A stretch of 64,000 nt of DNA, taken from positions 1 through 64,000 of the forward strand of contig JAJNDK010000013.1 in NCBI GenBank assembly GCA_021156365.1, written 5' to 3'. Shown here one piece after another: positions 16,312 through 24,007 of this stretch (its first letter is position 1; every line of letters begins with the position of its first letter). The position numbers were made by a program, and so were the translations under genes. Source of the DNA: Bacteroidota bacterium (GTDB lineage: Bacteria > Bacteroidota > Bacteroidia > B-17B0 > Aurantibacillaceae). The notes under the pieces are model-generated. The model searched no databases, had not been told where the DNA came from, and saw nothing but the letters and a program-made list of their open reading frames with translations.

Positions 16312-16342
16312 GGCCGGACGATGTCCGGCCTTTTGCATTTTT
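16312..16342 (+). terminator. Rho-independent terminator of the regulator unit
   Basis: GGCCGGAC-GAT-GTCCGGCC is a perfect 8-bp stem followed by TTTTGCATTTTT. It separates the regulators from the virus-like operon. Confidence 0.85.
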
Positions 16343-16360
16343 ACCTTTTCCATTATCATC

Positions 16361-16478
16361 CATTAACAGCCGTTAACCACACTTAACTGCACATGCATTC
16401 TGTTGTGCGCTGTTAGTTTACTTTAACTTCTATTTGAATCCATAACAAGCTGTAACGTCCTGTTAGCAGCCGTTATGG
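16361..16478. repeat. Repeat-rich region before the virus-like operon
   Basis: The 9-mer CAGCCGTTA occurs at 16367-16375 and 16467-16475, exactly 100 bp apart. The first lies in TTAACAGCCGTTAA, an inverted TTAAC/GTTAA. Between them are further TAAC/GTTA words such as CTTAACTGC, CTGTTAG and TGTAACG. This may be an operator, activator or replication-type iteron region. It is directly upstream of the promoter at 16502. Confidence 0.4.
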
Positions 16479-16501
16479 GAATTCACGCCGGGCCGCTGCC
16501 G

Positions 16502-16521
16502 GAACTTTGTCTTCGAAATCA
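16502..16521 (+). promoter_or_regulatory. Promoter-like element, copy 1
   Basis: GAACTTTG followed by TCTTCGAAATCA. A 17-base window (16505-16521) matches the second copy at 17424-17440 at 15 of 17 positions. Both lie about 18-25 bp before a gene start, and CTTTG resembles the TAnnTTTG element. It is probably recognised by the same regulator. Confidence 0.42.
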
Positions 16522-16545
16522 AGCAACCATTAAAACGAAGATAAA

Positions 16546-17124
16546 ATGAAAGCAAAGGTAATTTCCATCACAAAAAAAACAAAGGGTAAGCAGCAGGACG
16601 CTAAAATTATTCAGTTGAATATGTTTCGGCAGCCGCAGCAGCGCGAGACCGCAAAACTGATCAACGGCGTATGGGGAGCTGCATCAAGTTCCCTGTGGTT
16701 TAGTAAATCTTTCAGCGAAAAAGAAACCGAACAGTACAGGGAACTGATCGCTGAACATTTCTATAACGGCAAAGATCAAAAGCGCAACTTCCGAGAGCTG
16801 ATCGAGCGCATCTGTCTTGCCAAACGCTATGTGGCCCGCAAGCGCGGACGTTATATTTCCAAGCCGCAGGACTATCTGAACATTCATTATCCGCTTGGAT
16901 TGGCAGGAACGGCTTCATGGCTGGAGCAGGTAAAGGCCGTTCGCAAGGATGTGCCGGAGTATAACAAAGGCATCACCACGCTGGCAAAAAGCCTGCTCGT
17001 CTTTATTGAAAATCCCTCTATAGTTACGTTCCATCGCGGACACAAACAGCTCATGGAACAAAACCAGTTCGACCTGCTGCAGATCTATAACAACACCATT
17101 CTTCACCTTCAATATCACTCCTGA
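16546..17124 (+). CDS. Hypothetical basic protein, first gene of the virus-like operon
   Basis: A 192-residue protein with a Lys-rich start (MKAKVISITKKTKGKQQDAK) and helices rich in Arg and Glu (RNFRELIERICLAKRYVARK, then RGRYISKPQDYLNIHYP). No domain was recognised. The PLGLAGTASWLEQVKAVRKD part could be DNA-binding. It overlaps the next HTH gene by one base (TGATG), so the two are coupled. It may be an early regulator or replication factor; uncertain. Confidence 0.6.
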   Translation: MKAKVISITKKTKGKQQDAKIIQLNMFRQPQQRETAKLINGVWGAASSSLWFSKSFSEKETEQYRELIAEHFYNGKDQKRNFRELIERICLAKRYVARKRGRYISKPQDYLNIHYPLGLAGTASWLEQVKAVRKDVPEYNKGITTLAKSLLVFIENPSIVTFHRGHKQLMEQNQFDLLQIYNNTILHLQYHS

Positions 17125-17375
17125 TGCAAACAGAAAAAATAAAGCCAGTAGGCTGTGAGCTGAAGGCATACACTAAGAAAGAACTGCGGCTGCTATACGG
17201 CATACCGGAAAGCACCTTCAAGCGCTGGCTAAAAGCGGTTGCGGAAACAGCCGATACAGGCAGAAAAAACTGGCTCAACCTGATCCAGGTGGAAGCCCTG
17301 TTCAGAAAATATGGTGTACCCGGTGTGAAAGTAATTGAATACAACCTGCCGATACCGGTCAATACAACGCAATAA
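17124..17375 (+). CDS. Small HTH DNA-binding protein, second copy
   Basis: An 83-residue protein with a helix-turn-helix (YTKKELRLLYGIPESTFKRW) like the 84-residue protein at 16002, with the same layout of N-terminal arm, HTH and wing. It is probably a transcription factor or excisionase-like protein. Its start shares an A with the stop of the preceding gene. A promoter-like repeat follows, so it may control the rest of the operon. Confidence 0.65.
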   Translation: MQTEKIKPVGCELKAYTKKELRLLYGIPESTFKRWLKAVAETADTGRKNWLNLIQVEALFRKYGVPGVKVIEYNLPIPVNTTQ

Positions 17376-17420
17376 AAAAGCATAACCGCTAAAGCCGGAA
17401 TGCCCGCCAGATCAGCGCCA

Positions 17421-17440
17421 GACCTTTGTACTCGAAATCA
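17421..17440 (+). promoter_or_regulatory. Promoter-like element, copy 2
   Basis: GACCTTTG followed by TACTCGAAATCA, almost the same as the element at 16502-16521. It lies 19 bp before the ATG at 17459 and would start the structural part of the operon separately. Confidence 0.42.
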
Positions 17441-17458
17441 GAAAACAAAAAACGAAAA

Positions 17459-17665
17459 ATGGAAAAGTCACAAACAGGAGATACCAACAACAGCAGCTCG
17501 CTCTTCCTCACCGGAACCATCCTGCTGGCTAATATGGATTACACCGGCCTGATGGATTATGTGATCAAGGCACTGGTGGGCGGGGCAATATGGATGGCCT
17601 ACAAGATTGCGGGCGATTACTTCAGCAATCGCGCAAAGAACAAAAACAGCAACGAAAAGAAATAA
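17459..17665 (+). CDS. Small membrane protein
   Basis: A 68-residue protein starting at the ATG after the promoter element (a longer TTG reading would overlap it). Two hydrophobic segments (LFLTGTILLANM and VIKALVGGAIWMAYKIAG) and a Lys/Asn-rich tail follow a Ser/Asn-rich start. It is a candidate virion membrane or holin-type protein of the block. Two bases separate it from the next ATG. Confidence 0.58.
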   Translation: MEKSQTGDTNNSSSLFLTGTILLANMDYTGLMDYVIKALVGGAIWMAYKIAGDYFSNRAKNKNSNEKK

Positions 17666-17667
17666 CA

Positions 17668-18243
17668 ATGGCGAACTGGAAGAAAATAGGATGGATCACG
17701 GGGATAGCAACCGCTTCAACAGCAGGCTTGTTCTATGTTGCGCGCGGCTTTTTTAATAAAGCGTATGATATCAATGAGCTGAAGAAGCTCACCGATCAGC
17801 TTGTCGTTATTCCTTCTGCCAAAATTCACAAGCTGGATTTTACCGGGCTTACCATCCGCATCGATGTGAAGATGAAGAATCCTACCGACCGAGGTTTTAA
17901 AATGAAGTACCCGTTCATTCAGGTTGGTTACAACGGCAAAGTGCTCGGCTCTTCGCAGGCCACCAGTGAAGTTCTTTCTATTCCTCCCAATGATGAGTAC
18001 ACACTAAAGGCGGTCATGCTCAACTTCCCCCTGATCGGGATGCTGTCGCTGATTAGTGGTTTGTTTAATTCGCTGCAATCTGGCAAGGCCGTGATCCTCA
18101 AAGTAGCGACCACTTCAAAGATCGACCCGCTCTGGGAAGTAAGCGAGGGGAAGTGGACATCATTGAAGGACTATGGTGTCAAGGTGCTTCGTGCAGTTCC
18201 TTATGGGAATATTCAGGAAGTAACACTCAAAAAAGCGGTGTAG
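17668..18243 (+). CDS. Membrane-anchored protein with LEA2/WHy-like domain
   Basis: A 191-residue protein. An N-terminal anchor (GWITGIATASTAGLFYVARG) is followed by a domain resembling LEA14/WHy (LTIRIDVKMKNPT, MKYPFIQVGYNGKVLGSS), that is, an Ig-like beta sandwich in which the NP motif is conserved. Such domains are known in desiccation proteins and as extracellular binding modules. A role as spike or stabiliser of the particle membrane is possible. The start is the ATG at 17668, since a longer frame would overlap the upstream gene. The next start is 1 bp after its stop. Confidence 0.58.
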   Translation: MANWKKIGWITGIATASTAGLFYVARGFFNKAYDINELKKLTDQLVVIPSAKIHKLDFTGLTIRIDVKMKNPTDRGFKMKYPFIQVGYNGKVLGSSQATSEVLSIPPNDEYTLKAVMLNFPLIGMLSLISGLFNSLQSGKAVILKVATTSKIDPLWEVSEGKWTSLKDYGVKVLRAVPYGNIQEVTLKKAV

Positions 18244-18244
18244 C

Positions 18245-20278
18245 ATGACAAGAGAGAATGTAAAGGTAAGATCGGGACATGAGTACGATCATTACTTCCC
18301 GAAGGCAGAGGGACAGCGGATTCTGAAGAAGAAAGATGCGAAGGTATCCGACACACTTAGTCTGATTCCAGCCATCATCCGCGAAACGGCATGGATGACC
18401 AGAAGGTTCGCTCATGAAGTGATTAAGGCCGACACGCTCGAACAAACGTGCAGCAACCTGTGGCACTTTGTATACAATCATATCGCTTATAAGAAAGATA
18501 TGATGGGCAAGGAACAGGTGCGTGATGCAGCCCGCGCGTGGAAAGACCGGCATAATATCGATCCGAAGACGGGTGAGCCGATGGGTGTCGATTGTGATTG
18601 CATGACGACTTTCATTTGTAGTGTGCTTTACAATTTAGAAGTAAAGAACGTCTACTTCCGGGTCACCCGCTATGAAGAGCCGCATTGGGAACACATCTAT
18701 CCCGTGGTGAAACTGCCCAACGGCAAGGAGATCATTATCGACTGCGTGCTTCACCAATTTAATCACGAAGCAAAATACACAGCAAAACAAGACACAAAAA
18801 TGGATTTAGAATACCTGAACGGAGTTACGGACTCCACCATGAACAAACTCTCCGATGCGCCCGACCTGCTCGGCCTGATGGATGAGCAGGAAGCCTTCGC
18901 AACGCTGGGCAAGATCTTTAAAAAGAAAGCCGCAGCCAGTGGCGGTGGATCAGCGCCTGCCAAGAAAGGCATCCTCAAGAAGCCACTCTTTAAAAAGCCG
19001 GCTGCCAAGCCAGGTGCTCCTGCAAAAAAGGGTCTTCTGAAAAAGCCGCTGCTCAAAAAGCCTTTACTTAAAAAACCGCTCATTCAGAAAAAGACTGCGG
19101 AGCAGAAAAAAGCAAACAAGGGTAAGATCAAAAAGTTCATCGGCAAAGGACTGCACGTTGCCAACCGGGTCAACCCCGTAACGGTTGCCTTACGAAACGG
19201 TGTACTGGCAGCTATGAAGCTGAACTTTTTGAAAGTACCCGAATCCCTGCGCTGGACGTACCTCACACCGGAACAGGCACAGGCCAAAGGAGCAGACATG
19301 GGCAAATATCAAAAGCTCAAAGGGGTGCGCGAGAAGCTGGAGAAGATCTTCCACGGCGCAGGTGGTAAACCGGAGAACCTGAAGAAATCCATCCTCACAG
19401 GTAAAGGAAACGCCGACAAAGCGGTAGCGCTGAATGGCCTCGGCTATATCGCTTACGAAAACGTCTCCGGTCTGCACGAGGACATGCCGCTGAACCAACT
19501 GCTGGGACACGAGCTGTATTACTCAGAAAACGTGGATGGCATGGAAGGTTTGGATGGATTCGAAGGGCTGGAAGGATTCAGCGGGGAAGATAACCTCGGC
19601 GCTGCAACCGCTGCCAGCGTTGCTGCCGCCAGCACGGTGCTGACCACTATTGCTGCCCTGATCAAAAGCATCGGAAGCGTCTTTCCGAAAAAGGCAGCGG
19701 CGAAGGGCGACAGTTCAGCCACAGGAGAAAGTGGTGGCGATGCAGGCACCGGCGAAGAGAGCGCAGCTGATCCGGGCGGATCAACAGAAGAAAGCGCCGG
19801 ATCGGAAGCAGGCGAGAGTTCAGGCGGTGGTGGCGGTGAAGGAAATAGCAGCGAAAGCGGCGGTGGTGAAACACAAAGCACGGGCGGTGAAGAAGCAGGT
19901 GCTGAAGCAGCAGAAGAATCCGGAAGCGAAGACACATCGGAAGAAGGCAGCACCAACGGCAACGAAAGTGAGCCTGCTGCAAAGGGCGATACGCCAAGCG
20001 TAAAACCGGCCATGCTTGCTAAAGCAAAACAGTTCTGGGAGGACAACAAGAAGTGGATCAAGCCGACGGGTGTTGTTGTCGGAGTGCTGGGGCTGATCTA
20101 CCTCACACACCGCCTGCTCAAATCCAACAAGAAACCAGCGCTGGGCTTGACTGGACTAAAGCCCAAAAAAAAGAAAGCGACTGTAAAGAAGAATCTGCTT
20201 CACGGGATCAAATCAAAGAAAGGAGGCAAACCGACAAAGGACAAAAAACAAAAACGAAAGATCATCACGCTGCTATAA
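18245..20278 (+). CDS. Transglutaminase-like cysteine protease with basic and acidic tails
   Basis: A 677-residue protein. Residues about 40-175 are a transglutaminase/papain-like domain with Cys117 (VDCDCMTTF), His150 (HWEHIYPVV) and Asp166 (IIIDCVL) as the presumed catalytic triad. Residues about 228-285 are a strongly basic segment made of KKPL repeats. After an unknown middle domain, residues about 395-425 contain GMEGLDGFEGLEGFSG, and residues about 450-590 are a Gly/Glu/Ser-rich acidic stretch. A transmembrane helix near the C-terminus (GVVVGVLGLIYLTHRLL) precedes a basic end. A maturation protease and DNA- or membrane-binding scaffold of the particle is the likely role. Whole-protein relatives are unknown to me. 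Confidence 0.65.
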   Translation: MTRENVKVRSGHEYDHYFPKAEGQRILKKKDAKVSDTLSLIPAIIRETAWMTRRFAHEVIKADTLEQTCSNLWHFVYNHIAYKKDMMGKEQVRDAARAWKDRHNIDPKTGEPMGVDCDCMTTFICSVLYNLEVKNVYFRVTRYEEPHWEHIYPVVKLPNGKEIIIDCVLHQFNHEAKYTAKQDTKMDLEYLNGVTDSTMNKLSDAPDLLGLMDEQEAFATLGKIFKKKAAASGGGSAPAKKGILKKPLFKKPAAKPGAPAKKGLLKKPLLKKPLLKKPLIQKKTAEQKKANKGKIKKFIGKGLHVANRVNPVTVALRNGVLAAMKLNFLKVPESLRWTYLTPEQAQAKGADMGKYQKLKGVREKLEKIFHGAGGKPENLKKSILTGKGNADKAVALNGLGYIAYENVSGLHEDMPLNQLLGHELYYSENVDGMEGLDGFEGLEGFSGEDNLGAATAASVAAASTVLTTIAALIKSIGSVFPKKAAAKGDSSATGESGGDAGTGEESAADPGGSTEESAGSEAGESSGGGGGEGNSSESGGGETQSTGGEEAGAEAAEESGSEDTSEEGSTNGNESEPAAKGDTPSVKPAMLAKAKQFWEDNKKWIKPTGVVVGVLGLIYLTHRLLKSNKKPALGLTGLKPKKKKATVKKNLLHGIKSKKGGKPTKDKKQKRKIITLL

Positions 20279-20301
20279 GCGGCAACAGAAAAAAACAAAC
20301 C

Positions 20302-20967
20302 ATGAGTAAATCAAAGAAAAATATCTATGCAAAGAAAGCCAAACAAAAAGCCCTTGCCGGCTTAGGATCGACTTCAGCGCACGCACCGACGAAAGCAAAA
20401 TTGGCTGAAACCTTCGCCCTGACAGGACGCGACATTGTGATCGGCGGAGTGGGTGGTGCGTTGGCAGGTTCCATCGCCGGACGTGGCGCATTTATCGTCG
20501 GCGCTGTCTTTACCGGTGTAGCGCACTACTTCGGAAGTGCAACCGGCTCTGTGTTCGGTGTTGGTATGATGGCCTCCGGTGGTTACCAAGCCATCAAAAG
20601 CCTGAACGGTGTGGAGAAAGACGGAATAGAAGGTGTGAAGGAACGCCTGAAGAATTTTCAGGAAAATCTCAAGCACCAGCTCTTCCTGGATAAGCTCCTG
20701 AAGAAAAAGAAAACCAGCGAAGACGCAACCGACGGGGTAGGAAATGTAGAATACTTCCGGCACGGCAATCAGGTAGGCGGGCTGGACTTCACCGAGGCCA
20801 ACCGCATCGAAGAACAGATCAGGGAAAGCGCCCGGCAGTTCGAGGCAAGGCAAATGTCCGGGGCCGACGACGATATGAACGGCACGGACGGGGTCGAAGG
20901 AACAGATGGCTTTGAAGGCACCGATGGTGTCGAAGGCTTTGAGGGAGTCGAGGAAAGACTCCTGTAA
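20302..20967 (+). CDS. Glycine-rich membrane protein with EGTDGFEG tail
   Basis: A 221-residue protein. After a basic N-terminus come two Gly/Ala-rich hydrophobic stretches (IVIGGVGGALAGSIAG, GAVFTGVAHYFGSATG), typical of small particle-membrane proteins. The C-terminus ends in an acidic repeat (GTDGVEGTDGFEG) similar to the motif in the preceding protease and to the start of the next protein. The ATG at 20302 is chosen because it follows an A-rich leader. Likely a virion membrane protein; inferred from context. Confidence 0.55.
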   Translation: MSKSKKNIYAKKAKQKALAGLGSTSAHAPTKAKLAETFALTGRDIVIGGVGGALAGSIAGRGAFIVGAVFTGVAHYFGSATGSVFGVGMMASGGYQAIKSLNGVEKDGIEGVKERLKNFQENLKHQLFLDKLLKKKKTSEDATDGVGNVEYFRHGNQVGGLDFTEANRIEEQIRESARQFEARQMSGADDDMNGTDGVEGTDGFEGTDGVEGFEGVEERLL

Positions 20968-21069
20968 TCAACAAAAAAATAAACGGTTCGAAGGAACGGG
21001 ATGCACTGTGGTGGCTGCACTCCCTTAGAAGAGAACTGCCTAAAAACAACCAAACAAAAACAAAATACC

Positions 21070-21783
21070 ATGTTAGAATTAGAAGGATTAGGAGAATACA
21101 ATAATGCCGGGGCGCTGCTCGGACTGGACGGCGCAGACGATGAGTTGCTGGGAGCGCTGCGAAGCATGAACCCCATCCAGCGCCAGAAGGCGATCAACAA
21201 ACTCGCCGGTGGAACGGAGCGCAGCAGAGGCTCCCGTGCGGAAATGGAAAAGCATTTTTCCGAATTACCGCCGCATATCAAAGAAGGCTTGGTGAAAGGA
21301 GAATTGCGTCTTGCAGATACAGTGATCTACAGCATCAAAAAAGTAGCGTCGAAAACGGTTAAGCTGTTCGAAACGCAGGATACCAAACAGATCGGAACCA
21401 CGAGCCTCAGCTCGGCACGGCTTCCGAAGAATCAGGCGATGCTGGTGAGCGGCATCATTATCCTCGCTGGTGTACCATTCGAAGCAACCCCGGACAAGAT
21501 CATGGCGGCTACGTATGATAAGATCGAAAGTTTCCCGGCCATTGCCACCGGTGAGTTCAGCCTGAAAGCCAACAAGAAGATCATCATCCCGGAAACCAGC
21601 ATGAAGGTCTTTAAGACAGCGAACAACAACAATGTGCCGATGGGCTACTACAAGCTGGCCAATCCGCGACTGATCCACGACGACATCCTCATCGAGGCGA
21701 CCGTGGAGCTGGGAACAATGGATGGCCTTGATCCCAAAACGCACCTGTACATCGGGCTTCACGGAACGATCACTACTCCATAA
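21070..21783 (+). CDS. Candidate major capsid protein, beta-rich (jelly-roll)
   Basis: A 237-residue protein. An acidic N-terminal arm (LELEGLGEYNNAG) is followed by helices (MNPIQRQKAINKLAGG). The last 150 residues consist of short beta strands: SSARLPKNQAMLVSGIIIL, GEFSLKANKKIIIPE, LIHDDILIEATVELG and THLYIGLHGTITTP. This resembles single jelly-roll capsid subunits of tailless membrane phages. The RLPKN motif recurs in the 195-residue protein nearby. A strong GC hairpin follows the stop. Capsid function is an inference from size, strand pattern and context; structure prediction would decide. Confidence 0.45.
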   Translation: MLELEGLGEYNNAGALLGLDGADDELLGALRSMNPIQRQKAINKLAGGTERSRGSRAEMEKHFSELPPHIKEGLVKGELRLADTVIYSIKKVASKTVKLFETQDTKQIGTTSLSSARLPKNQAMLVSGIIILAGVPFEATPDKIMAATYDKIESFPAIATGEFSLKANKKIIIPETSMKVFKTANNNNVPMGYYKLANPRLIHDDILIEATVELGTMDGLDPKTHLYIGLHGTITTP

Positions 21784-21799
21784 CCATTGGTTGGAGGCT

Positions 21800-21822
21800 C
21801 CGCGCCGGAACGCCCGGCGCGG
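21800..21822 (+). promoter_or_regulatory. Intercistronic hairpin behind the candidate capsid gene
   Basis: CCGCGCCGG-AACGC-CCGGCGCGG is a perfect 9-bp stem 17 bp after the stop, and GGC/GCC outside extend it past one bulge. No T-run follows, so it is a likely mRNA-stabilising or partial-termination structure that raises capsid mRNA relative to downstream genes. Confidence 0.55.
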
Positions 21823-21855
21823 GCCTTACAACCTTAATCAGTAAAGCAACACGAA

Positions 21856-22233
21856 ATGTCAAAATTCTTTTCAAGGGACTACGATGTGCAGATCACAGCC
21901 GCAGCCCAAACCTTCCGAAAAACCATTGAGCTGGATAAAAGCGTGAAAGCGATCACGCACTATACCATCCTGTCCAACCGCGAAGATCTCGCGTATTACC
22001 GGGGATCATTCAAGCTGGATATCAATAAGGACGAGATTGCACCAGATGGCTACAGCGTGAAAAAAGTCATGTGCTGGCCGACCATTCCACCGGACGCACG
22101 TTTGAAATCCATCGGCAGAAGGGAAACCGGAAACGGGCAAATCCAATTTGAATACACCGATAGCAACGATGGACTGACCACTTTTCAACCCTATGTGATC
22201 ACCCTGAGTGTGGAAGGAGAACGGGAGGACTAA
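21856..22233 (+). CDS. Small beta-rich structural candidate (125 residues)
   Basis: A 125-residue protein built of short strands with aromatic and charged alternation: ITAAAQTFRKTIELDKSVK, AITHYTILSN, IQFEYTDSN and FQPYVITLSVEG. This suggests an 8-strand beta sandwich. It resembles the neighbouring proteins in size and strand count, so a minor jelly-roll capsid or spike base is possible. It overlaps the next gene by one base (TAATG). No catalytic or signal motif. Confidence 0.5.
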   Translation: MSKFFSRDYDVQITAAAQTFRKTIELDKSVKAITHYTILSNREDLAYYRGSFKLDINKDEIAPDGYSVKKVMCWPTIPPDARLKSIGRRETGNGQIQFEYTDSNDGLTTFQPYVITLSVEGERED

Positions 22234-22820
22234 TGAGCAGAGCCAGGCTAATAATCAAAGAGTTTACGATCCGTCGGCAGGGAGAGATTCATTTCTTTCA
22301 GGTGCGGTTGCCAAAGAATGCCACGCACATTATCGGGATCGAAACCGATGCGCTGATGATCACGCCGCTGGATGTATCGCCGCCACCTTTAGGTGACGGC
22401 AGGCCGGAAGACCCCATGCCGCCAGCGGCTGCACCAGCAAACAGAACGCCCTTCCTGAAATGGAACGACAAAAGCAACCCGGTTATAGGCAAGCTGAAAC
22501 TGCAAAGTCTGGATCGTCACAACATCTTCTTTGAAACCTGGGTTCCCTTTGTGCATTTCAGTGCGGCGATGCCGGACATGAGCTATGGCCTCTTTCCTAA
22601 AAGCCCGCACACGCTCATCCTGCCAACCGGGCCAAGGACTGTCGGCATACCCTGCAACAATACAGTTGTCTATGGCATGTACAGCGACTCTATCGGCGAG
22701 GAACGGAAAATGGAAATACGGTATAAAGTAAAAGTGTTTGTGTGGGTGCAAACGACCGAAGCAGACAAAGGAGTCCGATACGGATTCGAAACCAAAAGAA
22801 AACTGGAGGTGAAGCTATGA
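22233..22820 (+). CDS. Second jelly-roll-like structural candidate
   Basis: A 195-residue protein: IIKEFTIRRQGEIHFFQVRL, then PKNATHIIGIE, a Pro-rich loop (PPPLGDGRPEDPMPP), and terminal strands EIRYKVKVFVWV and FETKRKLEVKL. VRLPKN at the start matches SARLPKN of the 237-residue protein, suggesting that the two arose from one another. It overlaps both its neighbours. Tailless phages such as P23-77 use two related small capsid proteins, so this could be the minor subunit. Inference. Confidence 0.45.
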   Translation: MSRARLIIKEFTIRRQGEIHFFQVRLPKNATHIIGIETDALMITPLDVSPPPLGDGRPEDPMPPAAAPANRTPFLKWNDKSNPVIGKLKLQSLDRHNIFFETWVPFVHFSAAMPDMSYGLFPKSPHTLILPTGPRTVGIPCNNTVVYGMYSDSIGEERKMEIRYKVKVFVWVQTTEADKGVRYGFETKRKLEVKL

Positions 22821-23149
22821 ATACTGAGTTAGCACTTGCCATGATCAAAGGCCGGATGCGCGACATGAGATACGGAACGAAAGATTACACGACCACCTTT
22901 AAGCACTGTGTGCTGCAAGGCGCAGAGCGCAGGGAGATCGAAGCCTACAACGAGCTGTATTTCCTTGAGCATGATCCCGAGGATGTGAGCATCCGCAGCG
23001 ACTTCGGGTTCTTCGATCTCAGTTTTCCAAGAGTAAACGAACTCAAGTACGAGCATCAGGGAGTGATCCAGCTTCAGAACCTGAGCGCTTCGGTCTCGCA
23101 TGTTCGGTTTATCCAAGTGATCCTGAAACAACAAGCAAAGCAACAGTAA
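22817..23149 (+). CDS. Third small beta-rich structural candidate
   Basis: A 110-residue protein: RYGTKDYTTTFKHCVLQG, FGFFDLSFPRVNEL and HVRFIQVILKQQ. The ATG at 22817 overlaps the previous stop (ATGA) and has a Shine-Dalgarno-like GGAGGT 6 bp upstream, unusual for this region. Its size and strand pattern match the preceding structural candidates. Its role is unknown; it ends 1 bp before the next gene. Confidence 0.5.
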   Translation: MNTELALAMIKGRMRDMRYGTKDYTTTFKHCVLQGAERREIEAYNELYFLEHDPEDVSIRSDFGFFDLSFPRVNELKYEHQGVIQLQNLSASVSHVRFIQVILKQQAKQQ

Positions 23150-23150
23150 C

Positions 23151-23990
23151 ATGATATCAGATTACAAACCATACGATGCCAGCGAGGTGGAAAGTATCCG
23201 CGTGATGCTGGAAGCTGAGGCAAAAGAGGGACGACCGCTGGAGTACGAGATCAAGGTGAATGGCTTTACCCGTGTTCATAAAACCACCAACGTGGCGCGG
23301 TTCGAAGAGCTGCACAACTTCCTGAATGAAAATACAAAGGAGCTGGTGATCAGCGTGTACCCTAATGCCGGAAGCAACCGCAAGGAATGGTACAAGTACC
23401 AGTTGAACGTTGCGCCCGAAAGCCTGAACGGAATCGACGTGGAAGCAAAGATCAGCGAACGGGTGAAGCAGTTCGAAGAGAAGATGGCCATGCAGCGCAT
23501 GGAAGAAAAGCTGGCCGATACGGAGAAGCAGTTAGATCAGGCTGAGCAGTATATCGACATCCTTGAGGAGAAACTGGAGCTGGCAAAATCCAAGCCCAAC
23601 CACCTCGGCAACTTTGATCTCGGCAAGCTGGCCAGCTCTACTATCGAAGGCATCGCGCTGCACTATCCAAAGGTACTGGACAAAGTACCGGTGCTGAACG
23701 GGATCGCGAAAGTGATCCAGGAGGAGAACCAAACACGGCCTGCACAACTCAATAACGGCTTCGAAGGAGAAGTATCCTTCAAGCCAAAATCAAGACCGGA
23801 AGTAGAACCGAACGAGCATGACGAAGCAGTCCAGCAACTGAGTGACTTCATCGCGGAGCATTTCGATCAGCATCAGAAGCTACTGCTGGGTGCGGTGATC
23901 GTGGCCCTTGGCGAGAATCCTTCGCAACTGACAACGGTAGCCGAGCTGCTGAACATCGATCCCAATCAATTACAAACAGAAGAAGAATAA
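23151..23990 (+). CDS. Coiled-coil structural or scaffolding protein
   Basis: A 279-residue protein. The first 100 residues are mixed alpha/beta (EYEIKVNGFTRVHKTTNVA). Residues about 105-150 form a long coiled coil (QRMEEKLADTEKQLDQAEQY). Residues about 215-275 form an acidic helical C-terminal part (DEAVQQLSDFIAEHFDQH). No known domain. Coiled-coil proteins at this position are often scaffolds or spike stems. Position between the jelly-roll candidates and the annexin-like protein fits a structural role. Confidence 0.5.
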   Translation: MISDYKPYDASEVESIRVMLEAEAKEGRPLEYEIKVNGFTRVHKTTNVARFEELHNFLNENTKELVISVYPNAGSNRKEWYKYQLNVAPESLNGIDVEAKISERVKQFEEKMAMQRMEEKLADTEKQLDQAEQYIDILEEKLELAKSKPNHLGNFDLGKLASSTIEGIALHYPKVLDKVPVLNGIAKVIQEENQTRPAQLNNGFEGEVSFKPKSRPEVEPNEHDEAVQQLSDFIAEHFDQHQKLLLGAVIVALGENPSQLTTVAELLNIDPNQLQTEEE

Positions 23991-24007
23991 CCAATCAAAA
24001 AACATCA

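Noticed and set aside
17426-17458. Upstream TTG start for the 68-residue membrane protein
   Set aside because: It would translate the promoter-like repeat and lacks a leader; the ATG at 17459 is preferred.
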